Shown: positions 13,749 to 21,874 of the stretch, one piece after another
Layout of the letters: the number at the start of each line of letters is the position of its first letter
Position numbering within the stretch: the stretch's first letter is position 1
NCBI GenBank assembly: GCA_900754965.1
Contig: CAAEEO010000017.1
Span: 1-64,000 of the forward strand
Source: an uncultured Oscillospiraceae bacterium
GTDB lineage: Bacteria; Bacillota; Clostridia; Oscillospirales; Oscillospiraceae
Reading direction: 5' to 3'
DNA: 64,000 nt
The notes under the pieces: model-generated
What the model was told of the DNA's origin: nothing
The model's database searches: none
What the model saw: only the letters and a program-made list of their open reading frames with translations
Program-made: the position numbers and the translations under genes

Positions 13749-14651
13749 ATGCCTATTCTCATCGGAATTCTCATTCTTCTGCTGTTGTTGCTGATCATCC
13801 GAAACATCCGGATCGTGCAGCAGGCAAATGCCTATGTCATCGAGCGTCTCGGCGCTTACAGCACCACCTGGAGCGTTGGCCTGCACATCAAGATCCCCTT
13901 CGTGGAGCGCGTGGCAAAAGTCGTGTCCCTGAAAGAACAGGTTGCTGACTTTCCGCCTCAGCCTGTGATCACCAAGGACAATGTCACGATGCAGATCGAC
14001 ACCGTGGTGTATTTCCAGATCACAGACCCCAAACTGTACACCTACGGTGTGGAGCAGCCGTTGCTGGCCATTGAGAGCCTGTCTGCCACCACCCTGCGAA
14101 ACATCATCGGCGATCTGGAACTGGATCAGTGCCTGACCAGCCGTGATTTGATCAACAGCAAAATGCGCTCCATTCTGGACGAGGCCACCGATCCCTGGGG
14201 CATCAAAGTCAACCGCGTGGAGCTGAAGAACATCATCCCGCCCAGAGAGATTCAGGACGCCATGGAAAAACAGATGAAGGCCGAACGGGAACGCCGGGAA
14301 TCCATTCTCCGTGCCGAAGGCGAAAAGCGTGCCGCCATTCTGGAGGCCGAGGGCGAAAAAGAGTCTGCCATTCTCCGTGCTGATGCGAAGAAACAGCAGC
14401 AGATTCTGGAGGCTGAAGGCGAGGCTGAGGCAATTCTCACCGTGCAGAGAGCAACCGCCGAAAGTATCCGGCTCATCAATGAAGCGGCTCCCACCGAGGC
14501 CGTCATCAAACTGCGTGCTTTGGAGGCCTTTGCCGCAGCCGCTGACGGAAAAGCCACTAAAATCATCATTCCCTCTCAGATCCAGGGAATCGCAGGATTG
14601 GCAGAGGGCGTCATTGAGACCGTCCGGCAGTCCACCGAGCAGATCCCCTGA
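13749..14651 (+). CDS. SPFH/stomatin-like membrane protein (QmcA/HflC-like)
   Basis: This 300-residue protein has one N-terminal transmembrane helix (residues 2-18), an SPFH domain (NAYVIERLGAYSTTWSVGLH to about residue 190), and a long charged coiled coil made of repeated AEGEKRAAILEAEGEKESAI-type units. It is membrane-anchored, oligomeric and usually paired with NfeD, as here. AAGGGAGG precedes the start. Proposed roles in the family are membrane organisation and protease modulation; the specific role here is unknown. Confidence 0.93.
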   Translation: MPILIGILILLLLLLIIRNIRIVQQANAYVIERLGAYSTTWSVGLHIKIPFVERVAKVVSLKEQVADFPPQPVITKDNVTMQIDTVVYFQITDPKLYTYGVEQPLLAIESLSATTLRNIIGDLELDQCLTSRDLINSKMRSILDEATDPWGIKVNRVELKNIIPPREIQDAMEKQMKAERERRESILRAEGEKRAAILEAEGEKESAILRADAKKQQQILEAEGEAEAILTVQRATAESIRLINEAAPTEAVIKLRALEAFAAAADGKATKIIIPSQIQGIAGLAEGVIETVRQSTEQIP

Positions 14652-14674
14652 TCTGACCCCATTGACCCGATGCT

Positions 14675-14711
14675 CCCCGAATCGCCCCCGAGCGATTCGG
14701 GGACTTTTTTG
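14675..14711 (+). terminator. Terminator of the nfeD-SPFH operon
   Basis: The perfect 11-bp stem CCCCGAATCGC with GCGATTCGGGG (14675-14685 and 14692-14702) is followed by a run of six T. Confidence 0.93.
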
Positions 14712-14738
14712 AAAGGAAGGCGATTTGCCATAACTTCT

Positions 14739-15983
14739 GTGCAAGATTTTTTGACCCAACGGGGCATGGCTCCGGCGCAGCAGGATCTGCCGGCACTGAC
14801 GCAGTCCATGCTGACAGACATGCGCGCCGCTTTAGCCGGTGCGCCAGCCTCCACCCTGATGCTGCCCAGCCATCTCTATGGCAGCGGAACAGCCGCCCAC
14901 AATCAGCCTGTGATTGTTCTGGACGCCGGAGGCACCAATTTCCGCTGTGCATTGGTCACGCTGACAGACCAGGGGCCGGTGGTGGAATCTCTGAGCCAAA
15001 CCCCCATGCCCGGCACCCACGGAACTGTCCACTGGCAGGATCTGATCTGCCACTTTGCAGACCATGTGGAGCCGCTCCTGTCCCGGAGCAGCCGTATCGG
15101 GATCTGCTTTTCTTATTCCGCTGATCCGCAGCCGGCAGGAGACAGCCTGGTGCTGAATTTGAATAAAGAGATCTCCATCCGCGGCGGAGAAGGCCGTCCC
15201 GTAGGTGCAGACCTCCGTGCAGAATTGGCACGGAGAGGACACCACGACCTTCAGACCGTGGTTTTGAACGACACCCTCGCCGTACAATTCGGCGTGGCCG
15301 CAGCACATCAACTGCCTGTGGACCGCTGTCTGGGATTGGTGTGCGGCACCGGTGCCAATGTCTGCTGCGCCCTTCCGGTTCGCCAGATTCCCAAACTGGG
15401 ACAACCGGAAAATGTGCGTCCCATGCTGGTCAACTGCGAAACCGGCTTTTTCACTGGCGTACGCCCGGGCGAATATGATCGGGAGCTGGATGCCTGTTCC
15501 CAGGAGCCTGGGCGGTATCTCCATGAAAAAATGGTTTCCGGCGCCTATTTAGGCCCCCTGTGCCTGCGGACACTTCAGGGTGCCGCCCGGGATGGACTGT
15601 TCTCTCCGGCAGCCGCCAAGCTGCTGCACGAACTGCAGCAGCTCTCCTCCGCCCAGGCAGACAGTCTGAGCGGCCCCCTTGCGGCTTTGGCGGGAGCAGA
15701 CCGGGAAACAGCAGACGCCATTGTCTCTGCCCTGTTCGATCGCTCCGCAAAGGCGGTCTGCGCCGCCCTCACCGCAGTCATGACCCTCGTTGGCGGAACT
15801 GCCCCTCTATTCATTGGCGCTGAAGGCTCTCTGTTCCAGAAAAGCCGTCGATTTCGGCAGGCACTGGATGGATATATGGACGCCTATCCCGCCGGAGAAC
15901 GGGGATTCGCCTTTTCTTTCCGCACTGCCCAAAACACCACCCTTGTGGGCGCCGCCTGTGCCGCCCTGCTCATGGATACTTAA
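14739..15983 (+). CDS. Hexokinase-family sugar kinase
   Basis: This is a eukaryotic-type hexokinase family protein (about 414 residues) that phosphorylates a hexose with ATP. Visible are the phosphate-1 motif VLDAGGTNFRCALVTL, GICFSYSADPQ in the sugar-binding region, LGLVCGTGANVCCA (phosphate-2) and LVNCETGFFTG. The start is uncertain. The GTG at 14739 is the first conventional in-frame codon, but its best ribosome-binding site, GGAAGG (14715-14720), is 18 bases away. That spacing would suit the in-frame ATA at 14730. The gene lies between two strong terminators, so it is likely monocistronic or fed by readthrough. Confidence 0.88.
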   Translation: MQDFLTQRGMAPAQQDLPALTQSMLTDMRAALAGAPASTLMLPSHLYGSGTAAHNQPVIVLDAGGTNFRCALVTLTDQGPVVESLSQTPMPGTHGTVHWQDLICHFADHVEPLLSRSSRIGICFSYSADPQPAGDSLVLNLNKEISIRGGEGRPVGADLRAELARRGHHDLQTVVLNDTLAVQFGVAAAHQLPVDRCLGLVCGTGANVCCALPVRQIPKLGQPENVRPMLVNCETGFFTGVRPGEYDRELDACSQEPGRYLHEKMVSGAYLGPLCLRTLQGAARDGLFSPAAAKLLHELQQLSSAQADSLSGPLAALAGADRETADAIVSALFDRSAKAVCAALTAVMTLVGGTAPLFIGAEGSLFQKSRRFRQALDGYMDAYPAGERGFAFSFRTAQNTTLVGAACAALLMDT

Positions 15984-15988
15984 ACAGA

Positions 15989-16030
15989 ATACCGGAGGCA
16001 CTGTCCAAGACAGTACCTCCGGTATTTTTT
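15989..16030 (+). terminator. Terminator after the hexokinase gene
   Basis: A long stem with one mismatch (about 15989-16006 with 16010-16026) ends in TTTTTT. Confidence 0.92.
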
Positions 16031-16068
16031 CATGCCCCCGCCCGTAGAATGCCATGGGAGGGATGCAG

Positions 16069-16635
16069 ATGACATTGGGAATCATTTGGGTCGTGTGTGT
16101 CACGGCCAGTATTTTATACAGCTGCCTTGCCAGCACCACTCAGGCGCTCACCGGCGCTGTGCTGGAGGGCGTACAGGCCAGCCTGGACTTTGCCATGGGG
16201 CCAGGTATGCTGATGTGCCTGTGGTGTGGGATTTTCGAGCTGATGCACCGTTCCGGGATGACCACCGGTCTGACCCGGCTGCTCCGTCCTCTGCTCCGCC
16301 GGCTGTTCCCGACTGCGGCCACACAGCCGGAGGTGTTTGCGCCCCTGTGCGCCAACATTGCCGCCAATGTACTGGGATTAGGCAACGCCGCCACACCCAT
16401 GGGAATCCGTGCCGCAAGTGGGATGGCATGCAGGAATATGCCGGGAACAGACCGGGAATTGGCCCGACTGATCGTGCTGAATACCGCCTCGGTCCAACTG
16501 CTCCCCACCACCATCGCCTCTGTCCGGGCCGCCTGTGGAGCAGCCGTCCCCTTTGATATTCTCCCGGCGGTCTGGCTCAGTTCACTGTGTTCTGTGTCCG
16601 CAGGCCTGATTGCACTATGGGTGCTGGAGCGATGA
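16069..16635 (+). CDS. spmA: Spore maturation protein A
   Basis: This 188-residue polytopic membrane protein has the nucleoside-recognition gate domain typical of SpmA: LEGVQASLDFAMGPGMLMCL, then FELMHRSGMT and NVLGLGNAATPMGIRA. SpmA and SpmB act in dehydration of the spore core. The 16069 start has GGAGG 7 bases upstream; two earlier ATGs overlap that site. The stop overlaps the spmB start (ATGATG). Confidence 0.95.
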   Translation: MTLGIIWVVCVTASILYSCLASTTQALTGAVLEGVQASLDFAMGPGMLMCLWCGIFELMHRSGMTTGLTRLLRPLLRRLFPTAATQPEVFAPLCANIAANVLGLGNAATPMGIRAASGMACRNMPGTDRELARLIVLNTASVQLLPTTIASVRAACGAAVPFDILPAVWLSSLCSVSAGLIALWVLER

Positions 16636-17156
16636 TGGAAACCCTCTTTTCCCTTTTAATGCCACTGGTCATGGCCGGAACGGGACTATACGCCCTGAGT
16701 CGGCAGGTGGATGTGTTCTCCGCTTTGACGGAGGGGGCGCTGGACGGACTGAAAACCCTGGTACGAATATTCCTCTCCCTGCTGATGCTGCTCCCGGCTA
16801 TTTCCATGCTCCGTGTTTCCGGCCTTCTGGATGCCCTCTGCGCATTTTTTGGGCCTATCCCGGAAATGGTGGGTATTCCGGCAGAACTGGTGCCTCTGAT
16901 GTTTCTGCGGCCGCTGAGCGGGTCTGCTGCACTGGCTGCAGCAACAGAGATCATGCTTGCCTATGGCCCGGACTCTCTGATCGGTCGAACCGCTGCGGTC
17001 ATGATTAGCTCCACGGAGACCACTTTTTATGTTCTGACTGTCTATTTCGGCGCTTCCGGCATCAAAAAAGGCCGCCGGATCTTTCCGGCGGCCCTGTTTG
17101 CAGATATGGTTGGTTTTTTCACGGCGGCCTGCGCCGTGCGGCTGTTCTGGTCCTGA
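16632..17156 (+). CDS. spmB: Spore maturation protein B
   Basis: This 174-residue membrane protein is the partner of SpmA and has the conserved gate segments LTEGALDGLKTLVRIFLSLL and FLRPLSGSAALA, then STETTFYVLTVYFGA. Translation is coupled to spmA by a 4-base overlap. It converges on argS. Confidence 0.95.
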   Translation: MMETLFSLLMPLVMAGTGLYALSRQVDVFSALTEGALDGLKTLVRIFLSLLMLLPAISMLRVSGLLDALCAFFGPIPEMVGIPAELVPLMFLRPLSGSAALAAATEIMLAYGPDSLIGRTAAVMISSTETTFYVLTVYFGASGIKKGRRIFPAALFADMVGFFTAACAVRLFWS

Positions 17157-17181
17157 TGGTTCGGAACCGATCCCTGCCCTT

Positions 17182-18879
17182 TTACATTTTTTCCGGTGCC
17201 GTTACACCGATGATGCCCAGGCAAATGGCGATCACTCTGCGGGTAGTATCCGCCAGTTTCAGACGGGCATTGAGCACATCTTCTGCCTCACCCTTGATGC
17301 GGCAGGCAGCATAGAACCGGTGGAATCTTGCCGCCAGTTCGATAACATAGCGGTTGATACGGCTTGGATCGTAATCCCGGGCAGCCAGCTTGATTTCCTC
17401 GGGCAGGTTGGAGATCTGTTTCATCAGCTCCAGTTCCTGGGGGGTGCTCAGCAGCGCCGGATCGATCTGTGCCATGGAGGGTACCGTATATCCGGCCTCT
17501 GCCAGTGCCTGCACCAGCGTGCAGATCCGGGCATGGGCATACTGGACATAGTACACCGGGTTCTCGCTGTCCTCCCGGACGGCCAGATCCAGGTCAAACT
17601 CCAGGTGGGTATCCGGCTTGGCATTGAAGAAGAACCGGCAGGCATCCACACCGATCTCATCCATCAAATCGGCCAGGGTCAGTGCCTTACCCGTACGCTT
17701 GGAAACTTTCACCACTTCGTTTCCGCGAACCAGACGCACCATCTGCATAATCAGGAAGTCCAGATTCCGGCCGTTCAGCCCCAGAACCGGCGCCTTCATG
17801 GTATTGCCAAATCGTACGGCATGGCCGTGGTGGTCAGCGCCCCAGACATCGATGACCCGGTCAAAATGGCGCTCCACAAATTTGTTCCGATGGTATGCAA
17901 TATCCACTGCATAGTAGGTGTAAAATCCGTTGGAACGGCGCATGACTTCATCCTTATCTGCGCCCAATTCCGTATTCTTCAGCCACAGGGCACCGTCCTT
18001 TTCATAGGTCAGTCCCGCCTGGGTCAGCAGATCCACTGTTTCGGCCACATAGCCGGACTGGTGCAGACTGCTCTCCAGGAACCACTGGTCGAAGTGGATG
18101 CGATACCGCTCCAGATCCCGTTTCATCCGGGCAATGTTGTAGGGCAGACCGAATTCCACAAAGGCCTTGCAGCGCTCCTCACTGTCGGCATTCAGCCACT
18201 TGTCCCCATCCTGCTCGTAAATCAGCTTTGCCAGCGCTTTGATATCGTCCCCGTGGTAACCGTTGTCCGGGAATTCCACGGCCTCTTCTCCCTGAATCAG
18301 CTGCAGGTAGCGTGCCTCGATGGATTTGCCGAACAGATCCACCTGGTTGCCGGCATCGTTGACATAGAACTCCCGCCAGACCTGATAACCGGCCCGATCC
18401 AGCACATTGGCCAGCGTATCGCCCAGCACGCCGCCCCGGGCATTGCCGATGGTCATGGGGCCGGTGGGATTGGCGGACACGAACTCCACCATCACCTTCT
18501 CGCCATGGCCCACATCACAGCGGCCATATTCACTGCCTTCCTGCTCCACGGCGTTGAGCACATCGCCGTACCACTTCTGGCTGAGCCGGAAGTTGATAAA
18601 GCCGGGGCCGGCAATCTCCACGCTGTCAAACCAGGAACCGGTGAGATCCAGTTCTGCGATCAGCGCCTCTGCAATCTGCCGGGGTGCTTTTTTCATAGCC
18701 TTGGCGCAGACCATGGCATGGTTTGCTGCATAGTCGCCGTTTTTGGTATCCTTCGGGATTTCCACCGTGCCGCGGAACTCCGCCCCTGCGGGGAGGATCT
18801 CTTTTTCAGCCGCTGCCTGGTATGCTGCCGTCAGCAGCTCGTTTGCTTTTTCTTTTGCCTGTTCAATCAAGTTTGCCAT
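17182..18879 (-). CDS. argS: Arginyl-tRNA synthetase
   Basis: This class I synthetase of 565 residues charges tRNA-Arg. The N-terminal Add domain, the catalytic core (SANPTGPMTIGNARGG, VWGADHHGHAVRF) and the C-terminal DALR anticodon domain (VQYAHARICTLV onward) are all present. The class I HIGH signature reads TIGN here: the first histidine is threonine, read directly from ACC. The gene overlaps the upstream DUF1934 gene by 17 bases, the arrangement also known from Bacillus ywiB-argS. Confidence 0.97.
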   Translation of the reverse strand: MANLIEQAKEKANELLTAAYQAAAEKEILPAGAEFRGTVEIPKDTKNGDYAANHAMVCAKAMKKAPRQIAEALIAELDLTGSWFDSVEIAGPGFINFRLSQKWYGDVLNAVEQEGSEYGRCDVGHGEKVMVEFVSANPTGPMTIGNARGGVLGDTLANVLDRAGYQVWREFYVNDAGNQVDLFGKSIEARYLQLIQGEEAVEFPDNGYHGDDIKALAKLIYEQDGDKWLNADSEERCKAFVEFGLPYNIARMKRDLERYRIHFDQWFLESSLHQSGYVAETVDLLTQAGLTYEKDGALWLKNTELGADKDEVMRRSNGFYTYYAVDIAYHRNKFVERHFDRVIDVWGADHHGHAVRFGNTMKAPVLGLNGRNLDFLIMQMVRLVRGNEVVKVSKRTGKALTLADLMDEIGVDACRFFFNAKPDTHLEFDLDLAVREDSENPVYYVQYAHARICTLVQALAEAGYTVPSMAQIDPALLSTPQELELMKQISNLPEEIKLAARDYDPSRINRYVIELAARFHRFYAACRIKGEAEDVLNARLKLADTTRRVIAICLGIIGVTAPEKM

Positions 18880-19312
18880 ATTCTGAAACCGCCTGTTCTT
18901 TAATTTTGATCGTAAACCGGTTCCGGGTAGCCATCATCCGGTCAAAATGCATCGTATAGTCAATATCCAGTTCTCCGCCCTGTTCGTCCAGGGAACTGGT
19001 GATTTTATGGGTATCGATCCCCAGCGTAGCACTGCCATACGGCGTGTTGTAGAGAAACACATTCTGTTTTCCCTCCACGAACACCATCTTGCTGCTCAGC
19101 GCCCCCTTGCGGGTGATGATCACTTCCTGAGGCGTGAACCGGAACTGGGTCGTTGTCCCCTCCATGCCGGTGATCTCGCTCTCCTCATATCGGATCATGC
19201 CCCGTCCCCCGCGATAGGAATACTCCCCCTCCGTGATCAGTTCCACATGGTCCTGCTCCTGATCCTGAAAGGTCTGACTGCCGGTGACGGTAATAATGAC
19301 TTTTTTACTCAT
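18863..19312 (-). CDS. DUF1934 (YwiB-like) beta-barrel protein
   Basis: This 149-residue small beta-barrel protein shows the family pattern VELITEGEYSYRGGRGMIRY, EESEITGMEGTTT and LDIDYTMHFD. The family is calycin-like, of unknown function, and commonly precedes argS, as here. GGTGGGTG serves as ribosome-binding site. Confidence 0.9.
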   Translation of the reverse strand: MSKKVIITVTGSQTFQDQEQDHVELITEGEYSYRGGRGMIRYEESEITGMEGTTTQFRFTPQEVIITRKGALSSKMVFVEGKQNVFLYNTPYGSATLGIDTHKITSSLDEQGGELDIDYTMHFDRMMATRNRFTIKIKEQAVSEYGKLD

Positions 19313-19481
19313 GTTTCACCCACCATTTATCTGATTCTATCCATTTTAGCGTATGCACCGGAAGAATACAAGTTTTTCATCATTTTTTATGGATATTTTT
19401 TGTGGAATTCCCGCCTGTCCCTTGCTATAATGGACTACAGTATATCTTTCTCCCAAATACACCCGCGCAAAGGAGGACATT

Positions 19482-19886
19482 ATGACCATTGAACTGACAG
19501 ACCTGGAATACCGCAGATTACTGGATCTGGTCTACGTGGGCAACTGGGTGCTGAACTCGACCCGTGGTGCTGATCGGATCACAGATTACGATTATATGGA
19601 ATCAAAAATATTTTCTTACGCCCCCAAATGCGGGATGCGGACCCTCACGCAAGCCGTGTTTGGCATCGCCAAACCCAGCAAAGCCTTCCAGGAGGGCGGC
19701 ATCCACGAGGCCATTTGTGACTACGAGGATGCCATTTTCTTCGACATTCTTGCCGAGGAACTGGCGCGCAGGGATCTGGGAATCTACGGAGAGCCGGAAG
19801 ATCCTGCTCCCCTCACCGCCCGTATGGAGGAGTACATACAGGAATTCGAAGCAAACGGTCTGGAAAATGTGACCGTAGATATTTGA
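19482..19886 (+). CDS. Conserved hypothetical protein of 134 residues
   Basis: This is a soluble, acidic, mostly helical protein (IELTDLEYRRLLDLVYVGNW, ADRITDYDYMESKIFSY, EDAIFFDILAEELARRD). AAAGGAGG precedes the start and a TATAAT box lies at 19426. I recall similar proteins in other clostridia but no assigned function. The gene is followed after 10 bases by a DUF1796-like gene and is probably co-transcribed with it. Confidence 0.75.
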   Translation: MTIELTDLEYRRLLDLVYVGNWVLNSTRGADRITDYDYMESKIFSYAPKCGMRTLTQAVFGIAKPSKAFQEGGIHEAICDYEDAIFFDILAEELARRDLGIYGEPEDPAPLTARMEEYIQEFEANGLENVTVDI

Positions 19887-19896
19887 GAGGTACGCC

Positions 19897-20655
19897 ATGG
19901 ATCATACCAAAGATATCCCTGTTTTTTCGGAATCTTCCCCGGAAACAGAGCAGCTGCTCCGTTCCGTTCTGGACCCCATCCCCTTTGATATTCTGCTGTC
20001 GGTCGGCCCTGCCTGCCGTCCGGCACAGCAGATTAAAGCGGCGGGACTGCGGTTCACTGCCGCACCGATGGACTGGATGCAGCTATATTCTCTGAATACG
20101 TTCCTGCATTTGTTCCAAACAGATTTTTCTGATTTCTTCATCGACATTGCGGAATCCGCTGCTCCCCACGGCAAAAATCGCCGGGTGGTAGACTGCCGCA
20201 ACGATATCACTTCCATCCATCACTTTCCCACAAACCAGTCTTTGACAGAAGGACAGTCTGCTATGCGGAAAACCATGCTCCGTCGCAGCAAAAAAATTCA
20301 GAAAATTCTGAAAAAATCCCAAAATATCGGTCTGCTCTGTAATCGTCCGGACACACCGGAAGAATTGGAAACCTTTCGGGCGGCATTTCAGAAACTCTAT
20401 CCCCAAGCCCGCTGTGTCCTGATCAATATCCGGGACACGGACACCGAAACAGCTGCTGCAGCAGAATATGGGGCCGGAGATCTTCTGGAAATTCGTTTTC
20501 GGGATGTACACCCCGCAGGTGGGGAGATCACAGAAAATCCCGACGCCTGGCATGGGAACACGCCGCTGTGGCAGGCAGTACTCTCCCATGTCCATCTCCG
20601 CAAACAGCCCCGCCCCGGTGATCGATTCTTCTCTCTGTTCAAACGACGGAAATGA
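19897..20655 (+). CDS. DUF1796-like putative cysteine peptidase
   Basis: This 252-residue protein has an N-terminal ILLSVGPACRPAQQIKAAGL followed by FTAAPMDWM. The pattern resembles DUF1796 proteins, which are predicted papain-like hydrolases with a conserved Cys in the first strand-helix turn (here in GPACRP). A histidine pair (TSIHHFPTNQS) could complete the site. The rest (NIGLLCNRPDTPEELETF, RCVLINIRD) looks like an alpha/beta fold. The C-terminus is basic. Substrate and role are unknown. Confidence 0.6.
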   Translation: MDHTKDIPVFSESSPETEQLLRSVLDPIPFDILLSVGPACRPAQQIKAAGLRFTAAPMDWMQLYSLNTFLHLFQTDFSDFFIDIAESAAPHGKNRRVVDCRNDITSIHHFPTNQSLTEGQSAMRKTMLRRSKKIQKILKKSQNIGLLCNRPDTPEELETFRAAFQKLYPQARCVLINIRDTDTETAAAAEYGAGDLLEIRFRDVHPAGGEITENPDAWHGNTPLWQAVLSHVHLRKQPRPGDRFFSLFKRRK

Positions 20656-20666
20656 CCATGTATCAT

Positions 20667-20695
20667 GTATAAAATTTTCCCTCCGAAAGATACTA
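20667..20695 (+). promoter_or_regulatory. Candidate sigma-G/sigma-F promoter of spoVAC
   Basis: GTATA (20667-20671) and GATACTA (20689-20695), 17 bp apart, fit the forespore-sigma pattern (GHATR, CATWHTA-like). Genes of the spoVA family are sigma-G targets. Confidence 0.5.
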
Positions 20696-20713
20696 TCCTC
20701 GGAGGGATTTTTT
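20679..20713 (+). terminator. Terminator overlapping the spoVAC ribosome-binding site
   Basis: CCCTCCGA (20679-20686) pairs with TCGGAGGG (20699-20706), followed by a run of T up to the spoVAC ATG. The 3' arm is also the spoVAC Shine-Dalgarno sequence. Confidence 0.75.
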
Positions 20714-21172
20714 ATGGACTTTGATCTCAATTCCGCAACCGCTGAACAGTATACCCAATACATTTCCCAGTTGGCCCCTAAGTCTCCCCTGCTGCCGGAT
20801 GTGGGCAAAGCCTTTCTTTCCGGCGGCCTGATCTGCTGTGTGGGACAGCTCTTTCTCAATTTTTACACCCAATGGGGGCTTTCCGCCCAACCGGCTGGCA
20901 CCGCAACGTCCATCACCATGGTATTTCTCGGGGCTTTGCTCACAGCCCTGGGTGTTTACGATAAAATGGCACGCTTTTCCGGTGCCGGAACCCTGGTGCC
21001 CATCACCGGATTTGCCAACGCCGTAGTGTCCCCGGCTTTAGAGTTCAAAACCGAGGGCTTGGTCACAGGGACAGCCGCAAAAATGTTTGTCATCGCTGGT
21101 CCTGTCATCGTCTTTGGTGTGGGAGCAAGTGTGCTATACGGACTCGTTTTGTTTCTGTTTCAACTGGGATAA
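20714..21172 (+). CDS. spoVAC: Stage V sporulation protein AC (orphan paralogue)
   Basis: This 152-residue membrane protein matches SpoVAC closely: AFLSGGLICCVGQLFLNFY, FLGALLTALGVYDKMARFSG, GTLVPITGFANAVVSPALEF and KMFVIAGPVIVFG. SpoVAC is an inner-membrane channel component that moves Ca-dipicolinate during sporulation and germination. The usual partners spoVAD and spoVAE do not follow; a convergent regulator gene does. GGAGGG lies 7 bases before the start. Confidence 0.92.
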   Translation: MDFDLNSATAEQYTQYISQLAPKSPLLPDVGKAFLSGGLICCVGQLFLNFYTQWGLSAQPAGTATSITMVFLGALLTALGVYDKMARFSGAGTLVPITGFANAVVSPALEFKTEGLVTGTAAKMFVIAGPVIVFGVGASVLYGLVLFLFQLG

Positions 21173-21217
21173 GCCCACCATGTGCTGAAAATGGAACGGA
21201 AAGCCTACAATGGGAAA

Positions 21218-21249
21218 GAGCAGGACAGTCACTTTGGACTATCCTGCTC
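21218..21249. terminator. Hairpin between convergent spoVAC and the XRE gene
   Basis: A 13-bp stem with one mismatch (21218-21230 with 21237-21249) has a 6-base loop. It sits between two convergent genes and probably ends both transcripts, although the T tracts are short. Confidence 0.65.
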
Positions 21250-21252
21250 AAA

Positions 21253-21465
21253 TCATGGCTGCACTGGGGCGTACTGAAAAAGTTCATCCACAGTCACCTG
21301 TAATTCATACGCAAGTCGAAAGGCCAATGCCAATGTGGGATCGTACTTGTTGTTCTCAATGGCATTGATCGTCTGCCGACTGACGCCGCAGTTTTTTGCC
21401 AATGTTTCCTGAGACAATCCCAGTTCCTTTCTTCTGCCCCGGATGATGTTTTCGATATCAACCAC
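21253..21465 (-). CDS. XRE-family helix-turn-helix regulator
   Basis: This 70-residue Cro/C1-type regulator has one HTH (RGRRKELGLSQETLAKNCGV then SRQTINAIENNKYDP) and a short tail (LFQYAP). It resembles the small regulators of YozG/YvaO type that repress an adjoining membrane-protein gene. No ATG is available; a GTG at 21465 or TTG at 21468 must start it, overlapping the upstream gene by 8 bases. It probably acts on the operator at 21787-21841. Confidence 0.88.
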   Translation of the reverse strand: MVDIENIIRGRRKELGLSQETLAKNCGVSRQTINAIENNKYDPTLALAFRLAYELQVTVDELFQYAPVQP

Positions 21466-21748
21466 CAAGCTTTCTCTTATAAAACAGAAGCGCGCAGAAA
21501 TAGAGGATGGCAGCAACCTCCAACTGAATAAACGGGTTTACCGCCATAGGCTGAGCACGGACAAAGTTCTCAATGACATTCAGAATCCCGGCTCCAACCA
21601 TCCCGAGAAGGGTGAAACTGCCAGCTTTCCACACGATGACCTGACTGCGTTCATCCCCGGGAAGTAAGAGCGTGACCACCATAAACAAATCCAGTGCACC
21701 AAAAACGACAAATACCACACCCAAAAATATCATTGCACCAACCGACAT
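21458..21748 (-). CDS. Small membrane protein paired with the XRE regulator
   Basis: This 96-residue protein has three hydrophobic segments (MIFLGVVFVVFGALDLFMVV, SFTLLGMVGAGIL, LEVAAILYFCALLF). AAAGGAGC supports the 21748 start; an in-frame ATG at 21793 lies inside the operator and is less likely. Such proteins are regularly encoded just upstream of an XRE regulator in Firmicutes, but their function is unknown. Confidence 0.8.
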   Translation of the reverse strand: MSVGAMIFLGVVFVVFGALDLFMVVTLLLPGDERSQVIVWKAGSFTLLGMVGAGILNVIENFVRAQPMAVNPFIQLEVAAILYFCALLFYKRKLGG

Positions 21749-21786
21749 GTTTGCTCGCTCCTTTCGCCTATAAATATAAAATTCTT

Positions 21787-21841
21787 TTGACATTTATAGT
21801 TTAGCAAGAGGCAAATGAAATGTCAAGAGTTTTTGACATTT
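21787..21841 (-). promoter_or_regulatory. Promoter with three AAATGTCAA operator boxes
   Basis: The minus-strand promoter has TTGACA (21821-21826) and TAAACT (21798-21803) with a 17-bp spacer. AAATGTCAA or its complement occurs at 21787-21795, 21818-21826 and 21833-21841. The last two form a 9-6-9 inverted repeat covering the -35 box, as expected for autorepression by the XRE protein. Confidence 0.8.
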
Positions 21842-21874
21842 CTGGGTGCAGTTACTCTTGAAGGTAGTTGTGAT

